From Sindora glabra (Eukaryota; Streptophyta; Magnoliopsida; Fabales; Fabaceae): a stretch of 64,000 nt of DNA. The position numbers and the translations under genes are program-made. Below are positions 12,430 through 24,430 of the stretch, in pieces. The notes beneath the pieces are model-generated. The model did no database searches, was not told where the DNA came from, and worked only from the letters and a program-made list of their open reading frames with translations. Numbering within the stretch: the stretch's first letter is position 1; each line of letters opens with the position of its first letter. The stretch lies in the NCBI GenBank assembly GCA_020226215.1, contig CM035226.1, positions 87,754,895-87,818,894 of the forward strand, written 5' to 3'.

Positions 12430-13560
12430 GTTTTAATTGGAAAGATTTTACCACACAAATTTCTATCAAGGTATAATTGGGTATATTGAATTATAGAATA
12501 ATTGATTTTAATTGGAAAGAAGTGGGCTATCTTAGTTAACTTATCAATCATTACCTAAATTAAATTAAACCCTTTCTCAATTTTAGGAAGGTCAATCAAG
12601 AAGTCTATGGTTACACTTTCCTACTTCCATTTAGGAAAATAAAAAGGCTAATGTAAACTGGAAAGCTTTTAATATTCAGCTTTAACTTGTTCACAAGTAG
12701 GATATTTTAATACAAAACTAAGTATGTCCCTTTTCATTCCTTTCCACTAAAAATTTTATTACAAGTCATGATATATTTTTGCTACACCCGGATACATAAC
12801 ATAAGAGAAATTGTAAGCTTAACAAAGCATTTCATTTTTTTCATGCACAAAACACCAAAGTTGAATCTAAAATTGGATTACCCCTTGTTCATTAATTATC
12901 AAATTTGCATATTAATTTACTATTGCTTCTTCTTTCAATACTAGGTATTGAAGATCTTGCTTTTGTGATTCTTTGATTCTGTTTATCAATACATATTGAA
13001 TTACCATTTAAACAATTATCACTATTTGATCATTACTTTAAATATCGGCTAGAGTTCTTGATGCTTTTCTTCTTAAAGCATTAGCCATTACATTAACTTT
13101 GCTTGGATGGTAATGGATAGTGCAATTATAATCTTTCACCAATTCCATCTATCTACATTGTCTTAAGTTCAAAGCATTCTAATCCAAGATTTATTTTAGG
13201 TATTTTATAATTAGTATGTATTTTGCAAGTTTTACCACATAAATAATGGCACCAAATCTTTAGTGTAAAGAAACTTACAACCATTTCCAGATCATGTGTT
13301 AAATAGCTTAATTCATACTTTTTCAACTATCATAATGCATATGTAATTACCTTTCCATTTTGTATCAGCATGTAACCTAAACTAATTCAAGAAGAATCAT
13401 AATATGCAAAAAACCACTAAATCCTAAAAGAAGAGCTAACACTAAAGTAGCAATTAAATATGTTTTCAATGGTTGGAAACTATTTTCATATTTATCATAC
13501 TAACTTTGATACGACCTACTTTATTGTAATGGGTAAGGAATCTCATAACCGGTTCCATTA
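12430..13560 (-). pseudogene. Ty3/gypsy RNase H-integrase fragment
   Basis: Minus-strand translation gives, in order: an RNase H block (LKKYELSYLTHDLEMV near 13310), KDYNCTIHYHPSKVNVMANA near 13100 (the usual gypsy DYDCTISYHPGKANVVADA region), YPGVAKIYHDL with WKGMKRDI near 12760 (the HPG..YWWPGM integrase N-terminus), and SVTIDFLIDLPKIEKG then MIDKLTKIAHFFP (integrase core) at about 12620-12500. Several stops interrupt it. This order (RNase H before integrase) is gypsy-type. It ends abruptly where copy A ends. Confidence 0.85.
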
Positions 13561-13599
13561 ACTTACATAACTAGCATTGTAGATTTTATCCTAATAGTA

Positions 13600-14318
13600 T
13601 TACCTTAATTTACATAAAACCCAAAATGCATTATTAATATTGAAGATGAATCAAGAAGGTTCTCCTTGTCATTGTATGCTTTGGAAATAATGCCTTCCAA
13701 ATATGTAGACTAATATAAAAGAAAGATATAAAACATAATAGTAAACATAACAGCACACATAGTGCCCACTATTTTATAGTGTAACTAGAATTTCTCTAAC
13801 TATCAAATTCAAATATTACCTACAAGCGCTTCCAACTTCCTACAAAAGCAGCTTGATATGCCATTTCAGGTATACCTGAAATTGTTAAAAGTGAAATAAG
13901 AATAAGTTTTATAACACAAAGAGTATATATCTATTCTAATTTAATTGTAGTAAAAATTAATAAAATAATCAGATTCAAGCTATCCAATCTATAATCAAAG
14001 AGGCAATTATAAAAAAAATTTCATACCTAGAACTTTTAGTTTTGAACAAGTAGTTATATATGAATATACTCTTCTTTTTGAACTCGTAACAAACTTCCAC
14101 AAACAAAAGTATAATGGTACTAAAAAAGGAATTTACCATAACCTAACATCTTAAAGTTTCCACCAATACAACAAGAATTAACAATAAAGCATATGTGTTA
14201 TAGTACTCTCTTATAGTCAAGAACACATAATGATCATTAGATAGAAATCCATAAATCAATTAAAACATCTTAACTAGTATCATAATCATATTTATGTATC
14301 CATTTTCAATCAGTGTAG

Positions 14319-14370
<52 letters not shown>

Positions 14371-16315
14371 TAATCTATAAAGTAATTAATAATCAAGAAA
14401 ATAATTTTACACCTCATTGTGACTCCTAGTCTACCTTATTTGTTCATAAACCTAATCTTGTCCTTTCAGGCATCTTATCCATTTGCAAACTAATTCTTGA
14501 ATTTGATACTATTTTCATATCATTATATCATTCTCCCTTCCCAATTGCATCACATTAAAACATGCCCATTGGCATTATCCACTTCAATTTGTATATAATA
14601 ATCCTTTTAAACAACACATTCTTGATATAATCACAATAACAATACTATTAACAACTACTACATAATTTAGATTATGTATGAGTCAACACAGATTAAATAG
14701 TATAATCCATACATCATTCATCATCAAAGTCCTAATATCGTGTGATTAACAATACAACTAATAAATTCAAATAGTCAGGCTTTCGATATATATCATTTCA
14801 AGATCAACAACATCATGCCTTTATTACAAGGTTACAAAGGTATGCAAGTGTAGTCCTTTAGAAATTATATAAGTCTACTTATCAAATTATACTAGCTATT
14901 ATTACAATAATTAAATCATAGTAAACAATTCGAGTTGTACCTTTTTAGCCAAATGTGTCCCAGAATTTGATAACTATAATTATAAGATTATGTAAAAATA
15001 TAACAATAATTAAATTCAAAAAGTTTAATAGAGTTAAATACATAATAGAGAGGTTAAAGAAAATAAAGATTTAGATAGATATACACTTACCTAAGAATAC
15101 TAATTTTTCCATAATTCCTAAAACTTTGATGTTTGGCATTCTCTTTTCTTCTATTTAGCCACTTAAAAGAATAAATTATAAACATAATAATACTAATTGT
15201 TTTCTTTTTTGAGGATCTTTATTCTAGGCTCTAATTTTTGTTATTTTAACAATTTAGATCGTAATTTTATGATTTTATAAAAGCTAACTTAGAGAAATTA
15301 GATTTGATTACATTCATTTAAACTTGTAAAATAGGTTTGTTTAAGTAATAAAATTAGGTTTCTATGATTTAATACTACTTACCTCCACCTATAGAGGTTG
15401 CCAGCCAGCCATCGATGACGAGGGTGAAGAAAATCATCACTATAAGTTGCATCCAAAGGCTTTATTTCTTGATCGCAAAACATCTGCATTCTATGGCTCT
15501 CCCAATAGCCATAGCTCATAATGGCCAGAAGGAAAGTAGAGGAACAATGTGTGATAGAAAGCAACAGCTCATCAACATAAAAACACCAGCTAAAGAAGAA
15601 AGAGGAAAGAGGCCAAGCAGAAATTTGAAAAATGAAAAAAAAGATTTCATGAGGAACCTTCTAGAGAGAAATATAGAACTTTTTTTAGACTAAAAGATCA
15701 AAAAGGGACAAGGATTGTCTTGATATAAGGTGAGTATAAAATGAATCCAATTTTTCTCTTTTAATCCCAAGTCTTAACCTTCCATTATAATTGAACTTCC
15801 CTAAAGTCAAAAGAGAAATAAAAATGGAACTTAATTTTATCCATCTATCTTCCTCACCAAATTAATTCCTAGTAAATCTAGACCAATTATTATGTTCAAA
15901 TAATTAGTTTGTACAATATTAAACTAGTAAAAAAATTTAAATAATACGCTTTGTGTAAAATATGTATTTAGAAATTTAAAAGTAAAAAAGTTTAAATAAA
16001 TAATTAAATGAAAAGAATAAAAAATTATAAATGTGAATTATGAATATCTTAACAAAGTAAATATCATTCTAATATTACATGACAAAAGTATCAAACTCCT
16101 GAATTTTATCATATGGTACAATAGAACATGTTTAATTAGTAGAATATATACAAATAATTTACCCATTCAAAATTTATTTAACAAGATAGATTAAATAATG
16201 CCATTATTTAAAATAATTCACCTAAAAAATAAAATAAATAGATAAAAATAAAATAATAACATAGAATGATGATAAAAATAAAAGAAAAAAATTAAATATT
16301 CAACAAGATATTACA
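13600..16315 (-). repeat. Ty3/gypsy LTR, minus orientation
   Basis: The upstream end is fixed by the minus-strand start TGTAATATC at 16315, directly after a purine-rich tract. The body resembles two other LTR-like regions here (about 33.2-34.9 kb and 51.1-55.4 kb), sharing a block of the type ACC..TTGTGA...CCTTATCCATT. A transcribed-leader-like block lies at 15720-15380. The lower end is not defined. It precedes an RNase H-integrase fragment instead of gag, so the element it belonged to is rearranged. The plus ORF 15415-15693 lies inside and is not supported as a gene. Confidence 0.55.
14321..14366. repeat. (AT)23 microsatellite
   Basis: Forty-six uninterrupted bases of alternating A and T inside the gypsy LTR, a likely hypervariable site. 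Confidence 0.97.
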
Positions 16316-16316
16316 A

Positions 16317-16331
16317 GTTCTCCTCCCTTTA
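16317..16331 (-). other. gypsy polypurine tract and end of internal region
   Basis: The minus strand reads AAAGGGAGGAGAAC just before the LTR start. Before it is AATTTGGGAGTGAATTCTC, a decayed form of the conserved AATTTCGAGGACGAA... tail of chromovirus-type gypsy elements. This is the plus-strand primer site for reverse transcription. Confidence 0.6.
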
Positions 16332-16339
16332 AGAGAATT

Positions 16340-16914
16340 CACTCCCAAATTCTAAAAATATTATACTAGTAGTGTAGGCTAAAGGGAAAAGTTATGTAGA
16401 AAATAACTATATTCTATAAAATTATGTGTAAAATAACATCAATAACAAACTTTAATATATTACCATCTCATCACTGGTGTAATTAAAATATTTCACCACT
16501 AAAATTAGATACCTAACTCATCATCATGCAATAGTAACTCCATTGAATATTCAATGTTAACAATATTTGTATTACCCTCTATTCTTTACATAACTAGCTA
16601 CCGTAGTATTCTAATTCATCCCTATCAATGAATAAGGATACTCCTTAAGCACAATTAAGATATTAGATTAATTCATCAAAAGCCATAGTGACTAGCTAAT
16701 TTAAGTGATCATGATGAGATTAAGCTCAATGAGCTCTTTCTTAGATTCAAGCAAAAAGATAAAATAATCAAGCATTTCTACTATATACTTTCATTCATAA
16801 AATAATATTTAAAAATATTATTATTAGTTTGAAAACTTCACTGGTTAAAAATAGCATGTCACCCATTTGTCCATATTCAATTTATTATTTATATATTTAT
16901 ATATCTCAATCACA
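16340..16914. other. AT-rich spacer, no gene seen
   Basis: Probably decayed 3' internal gypsy sequence next to the polypurine tract, followed by anonymous AT-rich DNA up to the start of duplication copy B. No open frame with a recognisable motif on either strand. Confidence 0.4.
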
Positions 16915-17378
16915 CTTCATCATCAATATACTATCTTTGTTATATCCATCACTTACCAAAAAAGTGGTTCATACACTTTGATATGTTTTATGGTTATCCA
17001 CCTTAATTACCTAGACTCAATATTAATAAAGCTTGACTTCAGTCTTCATTACCTAGGCTAAATGCCTAATGTCATCATTATTAGCTAATAGCTTTAATTG
17101 TTTTGATTTTTTATATTATTACCATTTTTATTTATTATTTATTATTGTTTTTATCCATTTCTAATATGCTAAATTCTACCTATGACCCTTTTTAAACTAG
17201 ATGTCTTAGAGACTCTTTGTTAGCCATTGGATATACAAGTTATGTACCTACTATCAATACAAATGAAGATAATATAAAAGAGGTTGAGAAAAATATAAGA
17301 ATTTTTTAATAATTAATTTTTCAATAAGTTTTTTCTTATATTTATCTTAATTCTTATTAGTGGTAGGCATATAACTTG

Positions 17379-19887
17379 TTACATCCTTTTTAATTATTAG
17401 CATATTAAAAATTATTTTATAAGAAAGAATAGCTAAGATAACCAGTAAATTTAGTTGATTTAGAAACTTTATATGTAAAATATAGAATAAAATAGAGTTA
17501 ATAAAATCAAGAATATGAAAACATGAGTTTAGTGAAAATTTTGATGGAAAAAACTTATTGGAATCATGAAATATGAAGTTTTGTACTAATGAATATGTGA
17601 ATCTAGATGTTTAGGAGTAATTTTTTAAAAATGCCCTTAAGCCCTATTTCTCTCATTTCAACCCTTCAAACCCTAATTTCCCTCATTTCTCTTCATCTCT
17701 CTAGTTCTACCACTTCTGTTTAAGAATTTCTTCCACTACTCTATCAATTTAGCAGGAAGGGCCTTCATTCTTTATAATTTCTTCATCTAATTAAGGTAAG
17801 AATATTAATTTTATCAAGAATCCCTTCTATTTCCTTTTAGTTGATAAAGAAATTTAAGAGTTATTTAATTTTATTAGGTATTTTAAACCCTAACTCTAGA
17901 ATTCATGAATTTTGACATGATTAGGGATGAAGGATCTTCAAACTAACTTCCTAACATCCTCTTACATATAAAGTGAGTGAATAACTTAGCTAAATTTATG
18001 AATTTTGTGGTTATGTAATGGTATTGATGAAAAATTAGTTATTTTGTGATTTTGCTTGAATTTAATTTATTTTATATGATAGAAGTAATAAATGATGGGG
18101 ATATATGATATAATATATTAAATAAGTATATTAATGATTATATCAAGATTTGATATGTAATATATGTGTTTAAAAGGCATTTAAAGTCTAATAAATGGTA
18201 AATTTTTCATAGAAAATTCATCTTTTTATATATGAATCAAGTGGTTAATCGATTTTTAGGGTTTAAAGGTGAAATTAGGCTTTATAATTGAGTGACTAAT
18301 CAATTATAAGGCAAATCCTGGGTAGGTAAGCTGATTGGTCTTGCATTTTATGCCGACTTTAAAAAGGCATAACTCTTTTGTCTTACTTCTGTTTTAAATA
18401 ATTACCTATTATTTTAAAGACAATTGAGTTTACTTTTAAATGAAATTAGTTTTAAATCAATATTTTGTATATTTTAAGATATCATTAAAATAATAGACAG
18501 AGATTAAAAATTCAAGATTTTAAAAAATAGACTTTTGTGTATATATTTAAAAAGGTATAACACTTTCAAAACTTAGTTGATTTAGGCAGATAACTAGTGT
18601 ATAAAAAACTAATTAAGTTTGTTTTTAAATAAAATAATTTCATGAATAATATATTCATAATTTTAAAGTTACCTATAAAATATCACCTAAAAGGTCACAA
18701 CTATAGTGACCATATAACAAACTATATCTAACCTATTTTATATTTTTCATGATTTATAATGGTCCAACACGAGGTGTTTGGTCTTTAAGAATTAAAGATA
18801 GATTAGTTTATGATAAGTACATGACTTGGGTAATCATAAAATGAGAATGTAGAGGTTGTATGATATAATATGTGTTATAATGAACTTATTACATTAATCA
18901 TGGAATGACATATGTTAATGAATGTTTTGTGGATTGATTACTATGATATATGTGAATGCTTGTAGCCATACAAGAATGTATGATGATACTGATATATGTT
19001 ATGATGTACATTGAAATAGACTATGACTGCATTGAATAGAGCTTGAACTTTAATGTTCAAATTACATTGTGAATTATGCCATGAGTGGTATTAAAGATGA
19101 AAGATGTGATAAGGGTGATGATATGAATATCGAATGAAATTTTTTTAGTAATAATGTGGGTAAGTTATAAGGTTAGTCCTTGAAAGGAATAAGGATGGAA
19201 ATAGGTGAGTAAAGTTTAAGATTAGTTCAGGAGTCAAAATATGGATGGATATATTTTATTTGTTTCTTATCATTTCAAATGGAATGTGATCTTGAGTGTA
19301 GTTATTTATAAGTATTATTATATGATACATTAGAAATAAAATGAAAATGTATTAATCTTATTATTATTGGCTTTTACTTACTAGTATGTTTAAATGTGAT
19401 ATAAATTATCAAAAGAGGATAGTTTGATAGGTAAGCTATTGTAAATTGTTGTTATTTTTATAAATTATTCACTTATTGAGCTTCGAACTCACTCCTCTAT
19501 GATTTATTTTATAAATTCTCAAGTTGAGCCTCCATATCCACCTCCTCAAAGCTAGGTTCCATAAGCAGTTGCTAATGGTAGTCTCGTAGTATAGATTTTT
19601 GTATATAGTATATTTTGGGTCTTATTTTATATAGGTAGAGGAGATATTTAAATTGATTCCTCACAAATTAGTTAAGCTTGCTTATCTTCATTTTGAGAAG
19701 AATATAAGCATACTTAACTTTCTCATCTTTTGTAGAAACCTTAATGAATATTTTCTTTTTGAAATACTATTTTTTTTATAAATGCATGATACTTGATAAT
19801 CAGGATCAAGTTAATCAATTAGGAATAGGCTAGTAAAAACTGCAAAAAGAGTTCTAGCCAGTCACAATCAAGTTAAGGTCATGATAC
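17379..19887 (+). mobile_element. Ty3/gypsy-type solo LTR inserted in copy B
   Basis: Interrupts the duplicated sequence: AACTTG occurs on both sides (17373-17378 and 19888-19893), and copy A has it once (at about 4899). The element opens TTACATCC and closes GGTCATGATACA, close to the TGTNACATCC...GGTCATGACA ends of plant gypsy LTRs. An internal block ATTCACTTATTGAGCTTCGAACTCACTCC (19466-19494) and a leader-like CCCTAATTTCCCTCATTTC (17672-17690), followed by AAGGTAAG, are also typical. No coding domain is present, so this is a solo LTR of about 2.5 kb. Confidence 0.75.
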
Positions 19888-22046
19888 AACTTGTATGTTC
19901 ATTGACTAACTAGGAATTTCTCCTAGATGTCCATCCTATTAATAATGACTAGTCATTTTGTACAACAACATATACCTTTAGGTAGAGAAATAGATCAAGA
20001 AAGGTAAATAAATTATCAATTTAGGAATTAACTATAAATTTCTAATATTATTAACATATCCAACAATTCTAATATCGATTTTGTTATTAGAAAATAAGTA
20101 ATAAATTACCATAGCAAGTAAGGATACTTATTTATATATAAGTAAAATACAAAAAATAATTATCTATTGTCATAGGAATAAGCTAACTTATTTTGATATG
20201 ATAGGCGTTAACTCCATGGGAATTTCATTTTCATAACAATTTCTCTTCTATTATTAACATAATCTTATTCATCACAAATCAATATCTTATTCATAATCAT
20301 ACCATGCTTCTCATCATCCATTCAATTTTTTATGATTATACATGTTGCATAGTAGGTTAATCCTATAATTCAATCATACATATGACCCAAATACATTTTG
20401 CTAGTCTAATAAACTAATATTCAAAATTACTTTAAAAAAAATAAAGAGGTATTCGAATTTTTCATTTGAATATGGGATTATATATTGCATCTAGATATTT
20501 AGGTACTTAAGAATACTACTTAATTATAGTTGTTAGGACAAACTCCCAAGTCCATGATCAAGTAGTATGCTCAATTACCTGGAAGTAGATATAAATCCCT
20601 ACTTAAGTATTTAAGTAGGATACTTGAATGTGATTCCTTATAAGGCCATAATCAAGTATTGTATTGGAGTACTTTTAGAGAGATCCAGAAAGCCTTATGA
20701 TTTTCTAACAATGGCGATCAGGACTTTGATCCCTTACTTCGTGATTAGGGCTTATTAACCTTGATCAATAGATTTGATTATAATCTCCTACTATCAACAA
20801 ACATTGCATGGCTTCTCTAACAACTCCGCTCTTCATTTTAAAATTTCAATTCACTCTTTTAGGATTTCTTTTGACAATTGATCTAAAGAAGATTTTTCCA
20901 ATTATTTTATATATCCTATCTTAAAAAAAAAAATATGGTTCATTTGTTAATTTTACATTTTAGCATCATTACTTATAATATAATGATTTTTTATATTTCA
21001 AGTAATGAAATTTTTGTATTTTTTTCTATGAAATAAATAAATAAGACAAGATTTTTATTATAATAAAATTTCTTATAAGCAACTAATAAAAATTTGATTC
21101 AATGAAAAGTATGTTAACTTAAGGTGAACTTTTTCCTAATAACAGATTGGAATTTAAATCTTGGAGACGACTTTTATTAGGATGAAAACAGCTAATATTT
21201 TGGCTATAAAAAAAAAATTCTTACAAGTGATACATAAAGTAACACTTTTCCAAGAAACTTAAGTTTATTCACATAAATATTTTTACTAATATATACTCAT
21301 TTCCTTTAAATAAATTACTCGCAAAATTATCTTAAATTTATTCATAATTTTGTATGCTCACAAAATTTTAATATAAATCATGTGTAACTGCATTAAAATT
21401 TTAAGAGTTATAAGATGTGTTTAAATAGTAACAATAGTAATAAGAAGAAGAATTACAACAATAGCAATAACAATAATAATAAAGATCACTTGTTGAGAGT
21501 ATTTAGTTGAAATGACATATGTTAATAATAATTTTATCATTAAAGGTTTTATTTTCTTTCAAATTCTAGGTTCAAACTTAGAATCTTACATATGTACATT
21601 TAGTATCGACCAATCCTAACTATTACAAAAAACAAATAAACAACAAAGATCACTTTGCAATTATTGCTTACTTTTGCACTTTACAACAATAACAACAACA
21701 ACAACAATAATTACATTAAGAGTACTAAAATGAAGACATCTTACATTAATAAAAAAATTATTTATGGTCCAAAAAATAGTTAAAAGTTAAATTAAAAAAG
21801 ATTAATAAGTCTTTAATCATAAAATTTCAATATATTTTATTATAATTTTTTTTATAATAAGAGTGGCAAGCAATGATGAAGCCTCTGGTTGTGAATTTTT
21901 TTTCTTTATGTCTTTTGTATTTTTAAGACGAATTTTTACCCAACCACCCGAAATATATGAGATTATCATAAATTTTTTTAATAAATTGCATTCTCATCTC
22001 TGCAATATTTCTTCTCTAACTTTATCTTTAGTTGCAAGGGGTTGAA

Positions 22047-22177
22047 GTCCAAACTAAGGTACAGAGGAAAAATAAAACCTTTTAAAGAATACTACCTAAA
22101 CCAGGTGCTTAAAATCCGAACTAAGGTGCAAAGGAAAAATAAAACCTTTTAAAGAATACTACTTAAACCAAGTGCTT
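22047..22177 (+). repeat. 67-bp tandem duplication
   Basis: Two adjacent copies of a block containing ACTAAGGT (22053 and 22120) and GGAAAAATAAAACC, ending in GTGCTT. Copy A has a single copy near 7060-7120, so the duplication arose in B after the segmental duplication. Confidence 0.9.
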
Positions 22178-23426
22178 ATGGCGCTGTAATTCTTACTCAT
22201 AATAAAATAAGGATATCTCTTTCATTTCTTTTAATTAAAATTAATTGTCTTCACATGATTTATATATATCTGATAAAATAATAACGCGATAATTATAATA
22301 GCATACTATTGTTATAAGAATAATTTACTAACTACTAAAACGTAATGATATAAATTTATTTATCAATAAATAATATTGGTACATTTCATCGTGAATCATT
22401 AAATTTATATTTGTGAAATTAGAAAAACACTTCTTCTCCATGAATGAGCAAACCCAGGTGAATATTTTTTTTTAATAAAATCCTAATGATTTAGGCTAGT
22501 AACAAGATCGATTAATCTAATTAAAAACAAAAATGATTAAAAGATCGCCCAAACTTAAAGAACCAATGCAAACCCTAAATCCCACCGCAAAAAAAAAAAA
22601 AAAAAGAAAAGCTTTCTACTATTTTTAACAAACATTTACAATTAAATTATATCTAGTTGATGATATTTTCTCATATTTATATTATGTAAACATAGGGGTG
22701 CTTAATGGGGCACTGAGCCTGTAGGTTTGGTAGACTAACTTGCCTATAATTTATGAACTAAGTATACTAAAAATAAACTTACAAAAAAAAATGAACTTAA
22801 ATAGATTAAGTTTGCATATACTGAATCCTTATGGATCAATTTGTAGACTATCTATTTTAGGCAAAATAAGCTTGTGCAACTTAGTCAAAACAGGTTTACT
22901 TAAGTTTTAATAGACTAACTCCAAATGAATTAAACTTGTGTGAGTTTTGGCCCAGTTCAATTTACCAAATCTGTTAACATGGTAAATAATTTCTATTTAT
23001 TAACAAACATTTAAAGGTAATAATTATTTAAGGTATGAACCTAAACAATTAAAATAATAGTGTGATTAATTTAAATTCATTAACGGATGACCAAATTTTA
23101 TATGATTATAGGGAAAATAAATATAAAAAGTAACATGTAAGGCACCGTTTATCTTGATGGATATGTTTATTTATTTAAAGTATCTTATTTATCTAATATT
23201 AAATATAAAAAAATTGAAAAAAGTAACTTTCTTTATTTCAAGGGAAATTTAATTTCCTTTATTATTATGACTTTAAATATTATTTTTTAATCATCAATAT
23301 AAATAATATATTATTTCTTTTTATTAATATATATGTGCATAATATATTTCTGCAGAAATATTTTTTAACAACAGAAGGAAGAGTAAAAGTTAGAGCTTTT
23401 TTCCCTTTTGTAACAAATAATTTCTT

Positions 23427-24430
23427 GGCCTAGATTATGGTTGCACCACTGAAAAAGCAGTGCACCAGTGCATTAGGAGATTAATGATCCAGATTTATCA
23501 AGATGATGAAAATGGAAAAGAGAAACCTAAAATAAAATATTTATAAAATGACACCAAAAAATTATAAATTGTAAATATGGAACGAGGGCATGTCATCACG
23601 AGCCCATCTGAATCATTGCTTCCAATATGTTTTGTTGGCTAAGATGATAGTGTGTGAAAGTTAATCTGATAATGACAGACTGTTCCACGCCGAAGATAAT
23701 CGGACACAAGCTTCTCAAGAAAATTAGAGTGAGTTATTACGAGTTCCTTTAATGTAATTTTTTATTAAAGTCATATCCATAATCTTTGCTTTTTAAAAGT
23801 GGGTTACGATAATTCAGCCAGCGAGTTCTCGGCATCAGAACTCGATCCAGCAACTCGGCCACCGAGTTTTCGGCATCAAGTTTGGTGGCGTCGAAACTCA
23901 ACACCCATCCGAATTCCATGTCAGGGATGTTTTTGGTGGGCTCACCCTCGCCTGTTTGCTAGTTGTTGATTTTGGATTAAATTGTGATATTCCTCTCTCC
24001 CGTGTAAAGAATGTGTCCCTATGTGAAGAATGTGAGGAAACAGAAAGGGGAATTGATGAAAATTTTGTGTAATTGTTTTGGGGGAGTTTTCATGGCAAAT
24101 GAAGACCACAATGCATTGATTTGGGAGATACTTCTGTATAGGCAGCATATAATGATTTTCTTCGCAGATAATGAATCGATTCAAAATCAACAACTATATA
24201 ACCCACAACGTGATCCGTCATTGCTTTGCTTCCTCTTCGATGCAGATTATCCATTCATTGTAAAGCAATCGATGAGGAGTGCTCATAAAGCAATAGTAAT
24301 GCTTTTGTGCAATTTACCCAATTTATCAGAACCGGTTTATCAACCACCTCAAAGATTTGCATTGTCGCATACGTTGATCTCCTAATACACCAGTGCACCA
24401 CTTTATTAATAGTGCACTGGAGTCTCACCC
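23427..24430. mobile_element. Mutator-like element with non-TE cargo (Pack-MULE-like)
   Basis: Flanked by the 9-bp direct repeat TAATTTCTT (23418-23426 and 24431-24439), the size made by Mutator-family transposases. Copy A at about 8415-8425 is unfilled. The terminal inverted repeats of about 50 bp share GTGCACCAGTGCATTAGGAGAT on the left and GTGCACTGGTGTATTAGGAGAT on the right. Internal sequence is more GC-rich than the region and includes a 124-codon ORF and a CGAGTT-rich block (23820-23900) unlike nearby DNA. A 17-bp inverted repeat (23961-23977 with 24179-24195, one mismatch) lies inside. No transposase is encoded, so it is non-autonomous. Confidence 0.8.
24011..24385 (+). CDS. hypothetical 124-residue ORF inside the Mutator-like element
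   Basis: The ORF starts at ATG 24011 and ends in the right terminal inverted repeat, so its last residues (about HTLIS) come from transposon sequence. It begins MCPYVKNVRKQKGELMKILC and has no signal peptide, transmembrane segment or motif I recognise. Its middle is unusually rich in charged and aromatic residues for random AT-rich DNA. It may be a captured host exon or just an open stretch within cargo DNA. The shorter minus-strand ORF at 23942-24193 overlaps it and is the less likely one. There is no neighbouring gene to suggest a role. Confidence 0.25.
   Translation: MCPYVKNVRKQKGELMKILCNCFGGVFMANEDHNALIWEILLYRQHIMIFFADNESIQNQQLYNPQRDPSLLCFLFDADYPFIVKQSMRSAHKAIVMLLCNLPNLSEPVYQPPQRFALSHTLIS

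Noticed and set aside
15415..15693. 92-codon plus ORF with a lysine-rich end
   Set aside because: Lies in the leader-like part of a gypsy LTR and has no motif; the overlapping minus ORF (15379-15564) is equally unsupported.
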